From contig JBHHZJ010000008.1 of assembly GCA_046758005.1 (NCBI GenBank), forward strand, positions 1 to 61,177: a stretch of DNA of 61,177 bases, in the 5' to 3' direction. Within the stretch, counting starts at the first letter, position 1. Each line of letters starts with the position of its first letter. Origin of the DNA: JBHHZJ01 sp046758005. GTDB lineage: Bacteria; Pseudomonadota; Alphaproteobacteria; Kiloniellales; J153. The translations under genes and the position numbers were made by a program. Below, one piece after another: positions 51,007-59,809 of the stretch. A model generated the notes under the pieces. That model was not told the DNA's origin and searched no databases. It saw only the letters and a list, made by a program, of their open reading frames with translations.

Positions 51007-52162
51007 CGATGCCGGTTTCTTTCTCTCCCACCGGCTGCCGATCGCCCAGGCCGCCGCGGCTGCCGGATATCGCGTGCACGTCGCGGCCGCCCGGAGTCCC
51101 GCCGCCGAGACGATCGCGGCGCACGGCCTCGTCTTTCATCCTTTGCCGTTGAGCCGGCGCGGGCTCGGCCCCTGGCGCGAAGTGCGAACCTTCTGGTCGA
51201 TTTACCGGCTGTACCGGTCGCTCGCGCCGGATTTGGTTCATCAGGTCACCGTCAAGCCGGTGCTTTACGGCGGCCTGGCGGCGCGCCTGGCCGGCGTGCC
51301 GGCGGTGGTGAACGCGGTGTCGGGCCTCGGTTACGTCTTCGTCGACCGGGGCTGGAAGGCGGGCGTCCTGAGATCGGCCATCAAGGCGGCGTATCGCATC
51401 GCCCTGGCGCAGCGAAACGGCCGGGTCATCTTTCAAAATCTCGACGACCGCGAGGAGTTCGCCGCCCAGGGACTCGTGAATCCCGACGCGAGCGTGCTGA
51501 TCAAGGGATCGGGCGTCGATCTCGCACGGTTCGCCCCGAAGCCGGAGCCCGAAGGCGTGCCGCTGGTCATGCTGGCGTCGCGCATGCTGCGGGACAAAGG
51601 CGTCGGCGAGTTCGTCGAGGCCGCGCGCGTGCTGCGCAAGAAGGGCGCGCGGGCGCGCTTCGTTCTCGTGGGCGACACCGATGCCGGCAATCCCGCCGCC
51701 ATCGCCCGGGATCGGCTGAAAGCGTGGCGGCGCGAAGGGGTCGTCGAATGGTGGGGCCATCGCGAGGACATGCCGGGCGTGCTGGCGCAGGCCCACGTCG
51801 TCTGCCTGCCGTCCTACCGCGAGGGTCTGCCCAAGATACTGATCGAGGCGGCCGCCTGCGGCCGGCCGATCGTGGCCAGCGACGTGCCCGGCTGCCGGGA
51901 GATCGCCCGCGCCGGCGACAACGCGCTCTCGGTTCCGATTCGCGATGCCGAGGCGCTGGCCCGCGCGATCGAGCGGCTGATCGCCGACCCCGACCTTCGG
52001 CGCCGGATGGGCGCGCGCGGACGCAGCATCGCCGAAGCGGAGTTTTCCGTCGCGCGCGTGGTGCGGGAGACCCTGGCCGTTTACAATGCCCTCCTGGAAG
52101 CCGCGGGCAGGCTGACCCCGCAGCCAAACAGCGAGACGCAGGTCCGGTGCTCCCCAAGTTGA
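50957..52162 (+). CDS. Glycosyltransferase family 4
   Basis: A 401-residue GT-B enzyme. It opens TINDAGFFLSHRLPIAQAAAAAGY, has VHQVTVKPVLYGGLAARLAGVP, and the donor site SYREGLPKILIEAAACGRPIV with SDVPGCREI. This is the pattern of O-antigen and capsule GT4 enzymes (WbpX/PglA-like). The start at 50957 lies 50 bases inside the amidotransferase gene with a GAGGC site upstream; no later start keeps the first strand. It ends 16 bases inside the following epimerase gene. Confidence 0.88.
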   Translation: MTARQASDRPTLLLTINDAGFFLSHRLPIAQAAAAAGYRVHVAAARSPAAETIAAHGLVFHPLPLSRRGLGPWREVRTFWSIYRLYRSLAPDLVHQVTVKPVLYGGLAARLAGVPAVVNAVSGLGYVFVDRGWKAGVLRSAIKAAYRIALAQRNGRVIFQNLDDREEFAAQGLVNPDASVLIKGSGVDLARFAPKPEPEGVPLVMLASRMLRDKGVGEFVEAARVLRKKGARARFVLVGDTDAGNPAAIARDRLKAWRREGVVEWWGHREDMPGVLAQAHVVCLPSYREGLPKILIEAAACGRPIVASDVPGCREIARAGDNALSVPIRDAEALARAIERLIADPDLRRRMGARGRSIAEAEFSVARVVRETLAVYNALLEAAGRLTPQPNSETQVRCSPS

Positions 52163-53121
52163 TCTTGGTGACCGGAGCCAACGGTTTCATCGGCCGCCAT
52201 CTCTGCCGCCACTTGAGCGCCCAAGGCTTTCAGGTGCGTGGCACGGTCCGCGCCGGGACGGATGGCGCACGCCAGCCGATCGAGTACCGGAGCAGCGGGA
52301 ACATCGACGAGCATACGGATTGGCGCCCGCTGCTGGTGGGCGTGGACGCCGTCGTCCATGCCGCCGCCCGGGTTCACGTGCTAAGGGAGTCCGAGACCGA
52401 TCCGCTGGCTACGTTTCGCAAGGTAAACGTGGCCGGGACGCAGCGCCTGGCCCGGCAGGCGGCCGACGCTCGCGTGCGCCGCTTCGTCCTGCTCAGCTCG
52501 ATCAAGGCGCGCGAGGCCGAGCGCGCCGCGCCCGGCGCCCCGGGTCTCGATCCGTATCAGATCAGCAAGTGGGAAGCGGAAGTCGCCCTGGCGCGCGCCG
52601 CCCGGGACTCGGGCATGGAAACCGTGGTCCTGCGCCCGCCCTTGGTCTACGGCCCGGGGGCGGCGGCCAACTTCGCACTGCTCGTGCGCGCGGTCGCGCG
52701 CGGGCTGCCGCTGCCGCTTGCGAGAGTGCGCAACCGGCGCAGCTTCCTCTACGTCGGCAACCTGTGCAGCGCCATCGAGGCATGCCTGACTCATCCTGCG
52801 GCGGCCGGAGGCGTCTTCGAAGTCAGCGACGGGCCGCCCATTTCCACGCCGGATTTCGTGCGCCGGATCGGCGCCGCGCTCGGCCGCCCCGCCCGCCTGC
52901 TCCCCTGCCCGCCCGGCCTTTTGCGCCTGGCCGGCCGCCTGCTCGGCCGCTCCGCGACGGTCGAACGCCTGACCGGCGACCTGGTCGCCGACGACCGGGA
53001 ATTGCGCGAACGCCTCGGCTGGCGTCCCCCGACCGACATGGCCGCCGCCCTCGCCGAGACCGTGGCGGCGCCCCCGGACGGCGCGTCGAGCGCCCTGCGC
53101 GCGCCGGTGACATATACGTAG
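52147..53121 (+). CDS. NAD-dependent epimerase/dehydratase (UDP-sugar 4-epimerase/reductase type)
   Basis: A 324-residue extended SDR. It starts at GTG 52147, just before LILVTGANGFIGRHLC. Later motifs are AVVHAAARVHVL, the catalytic YQISK, RPPLVYGPG and RSFLYVGNLCSAIEACL. The AARVHVLRE.E.DPLA pattern is that of WbpV/WbiG-like enzymes in O-antigen clusters, which reduce or epimerise UDP-4-keto or UDP-HexNAc sugars. Its first 16 bases overlap the glycosyltransferase gene before it. Confidence 0.87.
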   Translation: MLPKLILVTGANGFIGRHLCRHLSAQGFQVRGTVRAGTDGARQPIEYRSSGNIDEHTDWRPLLVGVDAVVHAAARVHVLRESETDPLATFRKVNVAGTQRLARQAADARVRRFVLLSSIKAREAERAAPGAPGLDPYQISKWEAEVALARAARDSGMETVVLRPPLVYGPGAAANFALLVRAVARGLPLPLARVRNRRSFLYVGNLCSAIEACLTHPAAAGGVFEVSDGPPISTPDFVRRIGAALGRPARLLPCPPGLLRLAGRLLGRSATVERLTGDLVADDRELRERLGWRPPTDMAAALAETVAAPPDGASSALRAPVTYT

Positions 53122-53173
53122 GGCCGGATTGGCCGCCCGCCGCGCGCGCGAAGTCGATCTTGACCGTCGCCCC

Positions 53174-54478
53174 ATGACCGGAGATCCCTTGGCCGTGAGC
53201 GCCTTCGCCTTCTATCGATGGCTCAGCGTCGCGGCGACGCCTCTGGTGCGCCGGCACCTGCGGCGGCGCTGCGCGCGCGGCCGCGAGGAGCCCGGGCGAC
53301 TCGGCGAACGCTTGGGCCATGCCGGGGTGGAGCGGCCGCCGGGTCCGCTCGTGTGGATCCACGGCGCCAGCGTGGGGGAGTCGCTCTCCGCCCTGCCGCT
53401 CATCCAGCGGATGCGGAGCGGCTGGCCGGGGCTCAACATCCTGATGACCACCGGAACCGTGACCTCGGCCAAACTGATGGCCGAGCGTCTGCCCGCCGGA
53501 GTGATCCACCAGTACGTGCCGGTTGACGTCTCCGCCGCCGTCGGCCGCTTCCTGGCGTACTGGCGGCCGGCGCTCGGCCTGGTCATCGAGTCCGAGTTCT
53601 GGCCCAACCTCCTCCTCGGGGCGCGGGCGCGCGGGGTCGAGCTGGTCCTCGTCAACGGGCGCATCTCCGCCAGGTCGTACGCCGCCTGGCGCCGCTTCCG
53701 GCCGCTCATAGCGCACCTGCTCGGCCTGTTCGCGCTCGTCATGGCCCAGTCCCGCGAGGACCTGCGGCACCTCAAATCGCTCGGCGCCAGGGACCCGCTG
53801 CGCCTCGGCAACCTCAAGTTCGCCGCCCCGCCGCTGACCGCCCTCCCGGCGGAGTTGGCCGCGCTCGAGGCCGTCCTCGACGGGCGGCCGCGGTGGCTGG
53901 CCGCGTCCACCCACCCGGGCGAGGAGGAGATCGTGGCCGAGGTCCACGGCGCGCTGGCCCCACGATATCCCGGATTGCTTACCCTGCTCGCGCCGCGCCA
54001 CCCGCACCGCGGGGCGGAGATCGCCGCGCGCATGGCCGGCGCCGGCCTGCGCACCGCGCGACGTGGCGCCGGACAGCCGCCGGCCCGCGACACGGACGTC
54101 TACGTCGCCGACACGCTGGGCGAGCTGGGCCTGTGGTACCGGCTGGCCGACGTGGTTTTCATCGGCGGATCGCTGGTGCCGAAGGGGGGCCAGAACCTCC
54201 TCGAGCCCGCGAAGCTGAACTGCGCGATCCTGTGCGGGCCGCACATGACGAACTTCCTGCGCGTGACCGACGAGATGACGGCGGCCGGCGCGGTCCGCCC
54301 CGTCGCGGACGGCGCCGAACTGGCCGCAACGGTCGCGGCGCTGCTGGCGGACCCCGGCGCCCGCCGGACCATGGCCGAGGCCGCGGCCGGCTACGCCGCG
54401 GCGGAGGCGGGCGTGCTCGACCGCATCGTGGCCGCCCTGGCACCGCACCTGGACCGCGCCGCGAAACGGCCCGGGTAG
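53174..54478 (+). CDS. waaA: 3-deoxy-D-manno-octulosonic acid (Kdo) transferase
   Basis: Adds Kdo from CMP-Kdo to lipid A precursor at the inner membrane. The 434-residue protein has an N-terminal hydrophobic stretch for membrane contact, WIHGASVGESLSALPLI with the acid/base Glu, TTGTVTSAKLMAERLP, YVPVDVSAAVGRFLAYWRP, ESEFWPNLL, and the CMP site DTLGELGLWYRLADVVFIGGS with GGQNLLEPA. Start at 53174; a TTG at 53129 would add 15 residues. It closes the plus-strand sugar cluster. Confidence 0.94.
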   Translation: MTGDPLAVSAFAFYRWLSVAATPLVRRHLRRRCARGREEPGRLGERLGHAGVERPPGPLVWIHGASVGESLSALPLIQRMRSGWPGLNILMTTGTVTSAKLMAERLPAGVIHQYVPVDVSAAVGRFLAYWRPALGLVIESEFWPNLLLGARARGVELVLVNGRISARSYAAWRRFRPLIAHLLGLFALVMAQSREDLRHLKSLGARDPLRLGNLKFAAPPLTALPAELAALEAVLDGRPRWLAASTHPGEEEIVAEVHGALAPRYPGLLTLLAPRHPHRGAEIAARMAGAGLRTARRGAGQPPARDTDVYVADTLGELGLWYRLADVVFIGGSLVPKGGQNLLEPAKLNCAILCGPHMTNFLRVTDEMTAAGAVRPVADGAELAATVAALLADPGARRTMAEAAAGYAAAEAGVLDRIVAALAPHLDRAAKRPG

Positions 54479-54537
54479 CGCGGACCGCGGCTCGGAACGC
54501 AGCGCGCGCCCCGCCCCCCCGTGTCGGTCCGTTCCGG

Positions 54538-55473
54538 CTAATCCGGCAACACGTCGGGCCCGTCGCCGAGACGTGCGGGCGCGTTCAGGCGCTCGATCTC
54601 GAGCAGCAGCGCGCTGTGGTCGTAGGCGCCCCCGCCGCGCGCGACGAGGGCTTCGAACAGGTCGCGGACCCTTCGGGTCAACGGCAGTTCCAAGCCCAGC
54701 TCCCGGGCCGCGGACAGCACGTTGTTCAGGTCCTTCAAGTGCATGCGCGCCATGCCGCCGGGCACGAACGTGCGCTCGATCATGCGTTGCCCGTGGATCT
54801 GCAGGATCAGGCTGTCGGCGAACCCGCCGGTCATGGCCTGGCGCACGGCGGCCGGATCGGCCCCGCCGCTGGCCGCGAGCAACAGCCCCTCGGCGACGGC
54901 GCCGATGGCGAGCGCGGCGATGACCTGGTTCGACAACTTGGCGAGCTGACCCGCCCCGGGCGGACCGACGTGCGTCGGCCGGCCGACGTGGGACAGGATC
55001 TCCCGGCCGCGGGCGAAGTCGCCCGCCTCGCCGCCGACCATGATCGCGAGCGTGGCCTGCTCGGCCCCGCTCGGACCGCCGGAGACCGGCGCGTCCAGGT
55101 GTCCGACGCCGCGGGCGCGCAGGCGCGCGGCGTGATCCCGGGCGCGGCCGGGCTCGATCGAGCTGGTGTCGATGACCAGGGTCCCGGCGCCCAGGACCTC
55201 CGCCACCCCGCGCTCGAACAGCACCTCGGTCACCGCCGGGCCGTCGGTGAGCATGGTGAAGACGACCTCGGCCTCGGCCGCGGCCGCGCCCGGCGTGTCG
55301 TGCGCGCGCGCCCCCTGCCCGGCCAGCGGCCGGGCCTTGTCCGCCGTCCGGTTCCACACCGCGAGCGGATACCCGGCCTCGAGGAGATTGGCGGCCATGC
55401 GCCCGCCCATGATGCCGACGCCCAGGAAAGCGACCTTCGGTTTCACCGCGCCCAAACCCTCCTCCATGACCAT
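54538..55473 (-). CDS. NAD(P)-dependent beta-hydroxyacid dehydrogenase (3-hydroxyisobutyrate dehydrogenase family)
   Basis: A 311-residue Rossmann enzyme. It has VAFLGVGIMGGRMAANLLEAGY for the cofactor, FTMLTDGPAV, the substrate loop LDAPVSGGPSGAEQATLAIMVG and the catalytic Lys in GQLAKLSNQVI. W-N-R after strand 2 suggests NADP. Family members reduce tartronate semialdehyde, succinic semialdehyde or oxidise 3-hydroxyisobutyrate; this one cannot be placed further. Start ATG at 55473 or six bases later. It converges on waaA. Confidence 0.88.
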   Translation of the reverse strand: MVMEEGLGAVKPKVAFLGVGIMGGRMAANLLEAGYPLAVWNRTADKARPLAGQGARAHDTPGAAAAEAEVVFTMLTDGPAVTEVLFERGVAEVLGAGTLVIDTSSIEPGRARDHAARLRARGVGHLDAPVSGGPSGAEQATLAIMVGGEAGDFARGREILSHVGRPTHVGPPGAGQLAKLSNQVIAALAIGAVAEGLLLAASGGADPAAVRQAMTGGFADSLILQIHGQRMIERTFVPGGMARMHLKDLNNVLSAARELGLELPLTRRVRDLFEALVARGGGAYDHSALLLEIERLNAPARLGDGPDVLPD

Positions 55474-55830
55474 GCCCGCGGCCGGCGCATCATAAGGGCT
55501 GCGCGCCCACGTACCGAGCGCAAATTGCCGCGAGCAGCCGGCGTGAGGACCGCCGGCGCGCGCGTGCCGCGCAACCCGGCCGGTTCGCCCTGCGGGTGCG
55601 ATTTATTTTGGTGCCCGGCATCCGGCTAAGGCATACTTTCTGAACCGCGGCCAAATTGGAGGGTTCGGGTGCGATGAGGCGGTCGCCTCGGCGACCGCCC
55701 ATATCCGTGATACGGCTGAGTCAAACCGAAACAACGCCCGATCCTGAGAGAAATATGAGGCAAATGAGAGTGCCGTATGAGGACGCCGGATGAGGACGCC
55801 GGGTGGAAATTCGAAGAGGGAGGCAAAGAG
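55474..55830. other. Divergent intergenic region with hairpin and tandem repeat
   Basis: About 360 bases between the dehydrogenase and beta-propeller gene starts. It contains a perfect 10-bp inverted repeat GGCGGTCGCC (55678-55687) / GGCGACCGCC (55690-55699) and a 13-bp tandem repeat ATGAGGACGCCGG at 55777 and 55790. The propeller gene start is preceded by GGGAGG at 55819-55824. No additional gene is evident. Confidence 0.6.
55777..55802 (+). repeat. Tandem repeat ATGAGGACGCCGG x 2
   Basis: Two exact adjacent copies, at 55777-55789 and 55790-55802, just ahead of the beta-propeller gene. Each has an in-frame ATG, so they could be read as an alternative N-terminus (MRTPDEDAGW), but the real start with a signal peptide is at 55831. 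It may lie in the 5' leader. Confidence 0.7.
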
Positions 55831-56979
55831 ATGAGGCGAGTGATCGTTCTGGCGCTGGGTGCCGCGTGGGCGCTTGGCTCTTGGGCATTGCCGGCGCAGG
55901 CGGAGATCCTGGCCATGGTCAATTACGAGACCAAGCCGGATCAGACCTTCCGCAAGGAAGGCATCGCGATCATGGACGTCGATCCGGAGTCCGCCAATTT
56001 TGGCAAGATTCTCGCGGACATCCCGCTGCCGCACGACCTGCGCAACCATCACATCTTCTACAACAAGGACGCCAGCAAGGCCTACGTCACGGTATTCGGC
56101 GAAAACGCCCTCTACGTGATGGACCTGAAGCGCAATCCCTATCGGACGAACGTCGTTTCCGTGCCGGACTGCGAGGTCGGTGAGGACGTCATCTTTTCGG
56201 GCGACAACACCAAGTGGTACCTGACGTGCATGGGCTCCAACAAGGTCATCGTTGGCGATGCGGTGAGCGACAAGCCCATCCAGACCATCTCGACGCCCAA
56301 GCCCTACCCGCACGGAATCGCGATTCACGACGGCATCGACCGAATCCTGATCACGGGGACGATCAAGCACGACTTGACCGACCCCGGCGAGACCATCACC
56401 GCGATCGAGGCCAGCACCGGAAAGGTGTTGAACAGCCACAAGGTTTCAAAGAAGCCGTCGCCGTCGGGCGAGGCTCCGGTCGAGGTTATCTTCGTGCCGG
56501 GCACCAACCCGCCGATCGCCTATGTCACCAACATGTTCGGCGCGAGCGTGTGGGCGGCGGTGTGGAACCCCGCGAAAAAGGATTTCGACGTCGACGAGAT
56601 CATCGACCTGAGGCCGTACAACGGCGGCGTACCGCTCGAGATGTACTTCGATAAGGCCGGCGGCCGTTTCTACTTGACGACCGCCAATCCGGGGCTGTTC
56701 CACATCTTTGACATCAGTCGCGACCCGAAGCGCCCGAAGCTCCTGAAGTCGATCCCGGCCGCGGGAGGCGCCCACCATGTGGCGTTCACCAAGGACGGGC
56801 GGTACGCCTTCGTGCAGAACAACCTCCTTGGTCTCCCGGGAATGAACGACGCCTCGATCACGGTGATCGACATGCGCGAGGAAAAAGCGGTCAAGAGCAT
56901 CGACACCTTTAAGAACCAGGGACTCAATCCGAACCTGATCGTTCTGTTGCCCGAGTGGAACGATCCGGCCGGGCACTAG
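55831..56979 (+). CDS. Exported beta-propeller (YVTN-like) protein
   Basis: A 382-residue protein with a signal peptide (MRRVIVLALGAAWALGSWALPAQA). The mature part shows repeated four-strand blade units: DASKAYVTVFGENALYVMDL, DGIDRILITGTIK with ETITAIEASTGKVL, GGRFYLTTANPGLFHIFDIS and DGRYAFVQNNLLG with ASITVIDMRE. This fits a seven-bladed YVTN/lactonase-like propeller. Several His (NHHIF, GGAHHV) lie where some propellers bind metal. The codon use and base composition are a little less GC-rich than neighbours. Function unknown; the next gene is also exported. Confidence 0.83.
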   Translation: MRRVIVLALGAAWALGSWALPAQAEILAMVNYETKPDQTFRKEGIAIMDVDPESANFGKILADIPLPHDLRNHHIFYNKDASKAYVTVFGENALYVMDLKRNPYRTNVVSVPDCEVGEDVIFSGDNTKWYLTCMGSNKVIVGDAVSDKPIQTISTPKPYPHGIAIHDGIDRILITGTIKHDLTDPGETITAIEASTGKVLNSHKVSKKPSPSGEAPVEVIFVPGTNPPIAYVTNMFGASVWAAVWNPAKKDFDVDEIIDLRPYNGGVPLEMYFDKAGGRFYLTTANPGLFHIFDISRDPKRPKLLKSIPAAGGAHHVAFTKDGRYAFVQNNLLGLPGMNDASITVIDMREEKAVKSIDTFKNQGLNPNLIVLLPEWNDPAGH

Positions 56980-57061
56980 GCCACGCCCGAACTCGGCGCG
57001 GCGCTTCGTGATCACCCGGTTTTGATTGGCCATCGAGGCGCCGCCCCGGGATACTGGGACC

Positions 57062-58060
57062 ATGACATGTGACGGCAAATCCCTGGCCGGGCGCGCGGGC
57101 GCGGCCGCCGCGCTGGCGGCATGGCTCGCCTTCGCCGCGCCGGCCGAGGCGGGTCCCGAGGCCTGGAAGTATGCCTGGCCGCGGACCGACTTCACGCAGC
57201 GCTCGATCGAGCTGTCGGAGATCATCAGCGGCGGGCCGCCCAAGGACGGCATTCCCTCGATCGACGATCCGCAGTTCGTGGCCGTGGCCGAGATGCGCGA
57301 ACTGGCCCCGACCGAGCCGGTCATCGGGCTCGAGGTCAACGGCGATGCGCGCGCCTATCCGCTGCGCATCCTGACCTGGCACGAGATCGTCAACGACGTG
57401 GTCGGCGGCGTGCCGGTGACGGTGACGTACTGCCCGCTGTGCAACTCGGCCGTCGTCTACGACCGGCGCCTCGACGGCAAAGCGGTCGAGTTCGGCACCA
57501 CCGGCAAGCTGCGCAATTCGGACCTGGTGATGTACGACCGGGACACGGAGAGCTGGTGGCAGCAGTTCCTCGGCGAGGCGATCGTGGGCCAACGCACGGG
57601 CACCCGGCTGAAGGTGATCCCGTCGCGCCTGGAATCCTGGCAGCGCTTCGCGGCGCGTCACCCGGACGGGCGCGTGCTGGTGCCCAACGACCCGCGCGGC
57701 CGGCCGTACGGCGCCAACCCGTACGTGGGCTACGACGGCTCGAACGTACCATTCCTGTACGTGGGCGACTATCCCGACGGCATCGCGCCCATGGCCCGGG
57801 TCGTGGCGATCGGCAATCAGGCCTGGTCGCTCGACCTGCTGCAAAGGAAGCGCCGGATCGAGGCGGGCGAACTGGTCCTGACCTGGGAGCCGGGCCAGAA
57901 TTCGGCCCTCGACACGCGCGACATCTCCCAAGGCCAGGACGTGGGCAACGTGCTTGTTCAGCGGCGCGGCGCCGGCGGCCTGGAAGACGTCCCCTACGAC
58001 GTGACCTTCGCCTTCGTCTTCCACGCCTTCCGGCCCGACGGCGTCTGGCACCTCGAGTGA
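57062..58060 (+). CDS. DUF3179 domain exported protein
   Basis: A 332-residue protein with a signal peptide (about residues 1-30, ending APAEAG). The mature part is the DUF3179 domain: YPLRILTWHEIVND, VTYCPLCNSAVVYDR with its conserved CxxC, FGTTGKLRNSDLVMYDR, SWWQQFLGEAIVG, and PYVGYD. The family is widespread and without known function; the fixed CxxC and His suggest metal or redox chemistry. It follows the propeller gene by 82 bases in the same direction, so the two may be used together. Confidence 0.88.
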   Translation: MTCDGKSLAGRAGAAAALAAWLAFAAPAEAGPEAWKYAWPRTDFTQRSIELSEIISGGPPKDGIPSIDDPQFVAVAEMRELAPTEPVIGLEVNGDARAYPLRILTWHEIVNDVVGGVPVTVTYCPLCNSAVVYDRRLDGKAVEFGTTGKLRNSDLVMYDRDTESWWQQFLGEAIVGQRTGTRLKVIPSRLESWQRFAARHPDGRVLVPNDPRGRPYGANPYVGYDGSNVPFLYVGDYPDGIAPMARVVAIGNQAWSLDLLQRKRRIEAGELVLTWEPGQNSALDTRDISQGQDVGNVLVQRRGAGGLEDVPYDVTFAFVFHAFRPDGVWHLE

Positions 58061-58231
58061 CGGCCGCAGGGCCAGCCGCATGACGGTTCTGTAAGCGGGC
58101 CGCCGCGAGCCCGCGCTCCGCACGTGGGCCGCCCGCGCCGAGAATCCGGCACGCCAACCCTTCCGCCATCCGGCTGCGGGCGGAGTTCGCGACGCACGGA
58201 AAAAGCAGCCGATGCGACGCGCCTTCGCCGC
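58061..58231. other. Convergent intergenic region
   Basis: About 170 bases between the DUF3179 and arsenite pump stops. A short GC hairpin (GCGGGC at about 58097 pairing with GCCCGC near 58111) could serve as a terminator, without a clear T-run. Nothing else recognised. Confidence 0.4.
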
Positions 58232-59296
58232 TCAGTGCGTGGTCTCGAGCACTCGGCCGTTCCGCCTGACGGCCTCGCCACGCTCGTACCAGCCGCGGGT
58301 GGCATTGACGATTCGGACGACCGAGAGCATGACCGGCACTTCGACGAGGACGCCGACCACGGTCGCGAGCGCCGCACCGGACTGGAAGCCGAACACGACG
58401 ATCGCCGTGGCCACCGCCAGCTCGAAGAAGTTGCTCGCGCCGATCAGGGCCGAAGGTCCCGCAACGCAGTGCGCGACCCCGAAGAATCGGTTGAGCAGGT
58501 AGGCAAGACCCGAATTGAAGTAGACCTGGATCAGGATCGGCACGGCGAGGAGCGCGATCACAAGGGGCTGCGCGATGATCTGCTCGCCTTGGAAGCCGAA
58601 CAGCAGCACGAGCGTCGTCAGCAGCGCGACGAGCGACACCGGCCCGAGTCTCTTCAGGGCCTCCACCACGGCCGACGGTCCACCCATTGCGATCAGCCGC
58701 CGGCGCAGGGTCTGCGCGATGACGACCGGCACGACGATGTAGAGCACGACCGAGAGGAACAAGGTCTCCCACGGCACCGTGATCGCGGACAGACCGAGCA
58801 GCAAACCCACGATCGGCGCGAAGGCGAAAACCATGATGGTGTCGTTGAGCGCGACCTGGCTGAGCGTGAAGTGCGGCTCGCCGTCGCAGAGATTGCTCCA
58901 GACGAACACCATGGCGGTGCATGGCGCGGCGGCGAGAATAATGAGGCCGGCGACGTAGGAATCGATCTGCTCCGGCGGCAACAAGGGTGCGAAGAGGTTC
59001 CCGATGAACAGCGCCCCGAGCGCCGCCATCGAGAACGGCTTGACCGCCCAGTTGACGAACAGCGTCACACCTATACTGCGCCAGTGTTCCTTGACCCGGT
59101 GCAGGGCGCCGAAGTCGATCTTCACGAGCATCGGGATGATCATCAGCCAGATCAGGGCCGCCACGGGCAGGTTGACCTGGGCGACCTCGGCGGATCCGAC
59201 CGCGTGAAACACCGCCGGAAGGACGTGGCCGAGCGCCACACCCACCGTGATGCAAAGCGCGACCCAAAGGCTCAGGTAGCGCTCGAAAATCGACAT
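58232..59296 (-). CDS. arsB: ACR3-family arsenite efflux transporter
   Basis: Pumps arsenite out across the inner membrane. The 354-residue protein has ten hydrophobic helices and the ACR3 marks: MIIPMLVKIDFG, NWAVKPFSMAALGALFI, the essential cysteine region AAPCTAMVFVWSNLCDGEP, and LIGASNFFELAVATAIVVFG. It follows the arsR gene by 13 bases, so both are under the operator at 59670-59691. ACR3 is often named arsB or acr3. Confidence 0.94.
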   Translation of the reverse strand: MSIFERYLSLWVALCITVGVALGHVLPAVFHAVGSAEVAQVNLPVAALIWLMIIPMLVKIDFGALHRVKEHWRSIGVTLFVNWAVKPFSMAALGALFIGNLFAPLLPPEQIDSYVAGLIILAAAPCTAMVFVWSNLCDGEPHFTLSQVALNDTIMVFAFAPIVGLLLGLSAITVPWETLFLSVVLYIVVPVVIAQTLRRRLIAMGGPSAVVEALKRLGPVSLVALLTTLVLLFGFQGEQIIAQPLVIALLAVPILIQVYFNSGLAYLLNRFFGVAHCVAGPSALIGASNFFELAVATAIVVFGFQSGAALATVVGVLVEVPVMLSVVRIVNATRGWYERGEAVRRNGRVLETTH

Positions 59297-59309
59297 TCGC
59301 GCGTCCTCG

Positions 59310-59657
59310 TTACTGTCCGTTCTTCGCCGCCGGCGTGCCGGCGAGCTCGTCGAGGAATCGGCGCAGCGGCTCGAGCGCCGCAGCGTTCAGGGAGTAACAG
59401 ACCCGCGGGCGCTCGATCTCGCCGACGATGACGCCGGCCGCCTTCAGGATGCGCAGGTGCTCGGAGGTCGTCGACTGCGCCAGCCCGATCTCATCGACGA
59501 TGTCGCACCCGATGCAGGTCTGCCGCTGGTGGAGCATCGACACGATGCCGATCCGCGCCGGATGTCCGAGGGCCTTGGCCAGCGCCGCGAGCGCCGTGTC
59601 CTCGGCGGGCTCGGAAGGGCCGCCGGGCGTTTCGACCGGCACCTGCTGCGCGCGCAT
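59310..59657 (-). CDS. arsR: ArsR-family arsenite-responsive repressor
   Basis: A 115-residue winged-helix repressor. The DNA-reading helix is QSTTSEHLRILKAAGVI. Three cysteines, C48 and C51 (QTCIGCDIV) and C87 (PRVCYSL), could form an As(III) site; this arrangement differs from the classical ELCVCDL motif and is found in another ArsR group. Start at 59657 is 12 bases from a perfect operator-like palindrome. A much longer frame running in from 60746 is the shadow of the dehydrogenase gene. Transcribed with the ACR3 pump. Confidence 0.92.
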   Translation of the reverse strand: MRAQQVPVETPGGPSEPAEDTALAALAKALGHPARIGIVSMLHQRQTCIGCDIVDEIGLAQSTTSEHLRILKAAGVIVGEIERPRVCYSLNAAALEPLRRFLDELAGTPAAKNGQ

Positions 59658-59669
59658 GGGATTCCTTTT

Positions 59670-59691
59670 TTTATCGTTATTCGACGATAAA
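59670..59691. promoter_or_regulatory. Probable ArsR operator
   Basis: TTTATCGT (59670-59677), a 6-nt spacer TATTCG and ACGATAAA (59684-59691) are a perfect 8-bp inverted repeat, with a further ACGATAT just upstream of arsR's promoter side. It lies 12 bases ahead of the arsR start, in an AT-rich pocket. Position and symmetry fit an ArsR binding site giving self-regulation of arsR-arsB. Confidence 0.75.
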
Positions 59692-59809
59692 CGATATATC
59701 CAGGCGTGGGTCCCCGTCAATGGAAGACGGGTCCGGTGCATGCGCAGGGACGACGAGCGCATCCGGACCGATGACGGAGGGGTCGACAGACGGCAGGCGT
59801 GGATCGAGA

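Noticed and set aside
52823..55357. Minus-strand open frame of 844 codons
   Set aside because: It crosses the epimerase, waaA and dehydrogenase genes out of frame, with low-complexity Arg/Gly/Ala sequence and no recognisable domain.
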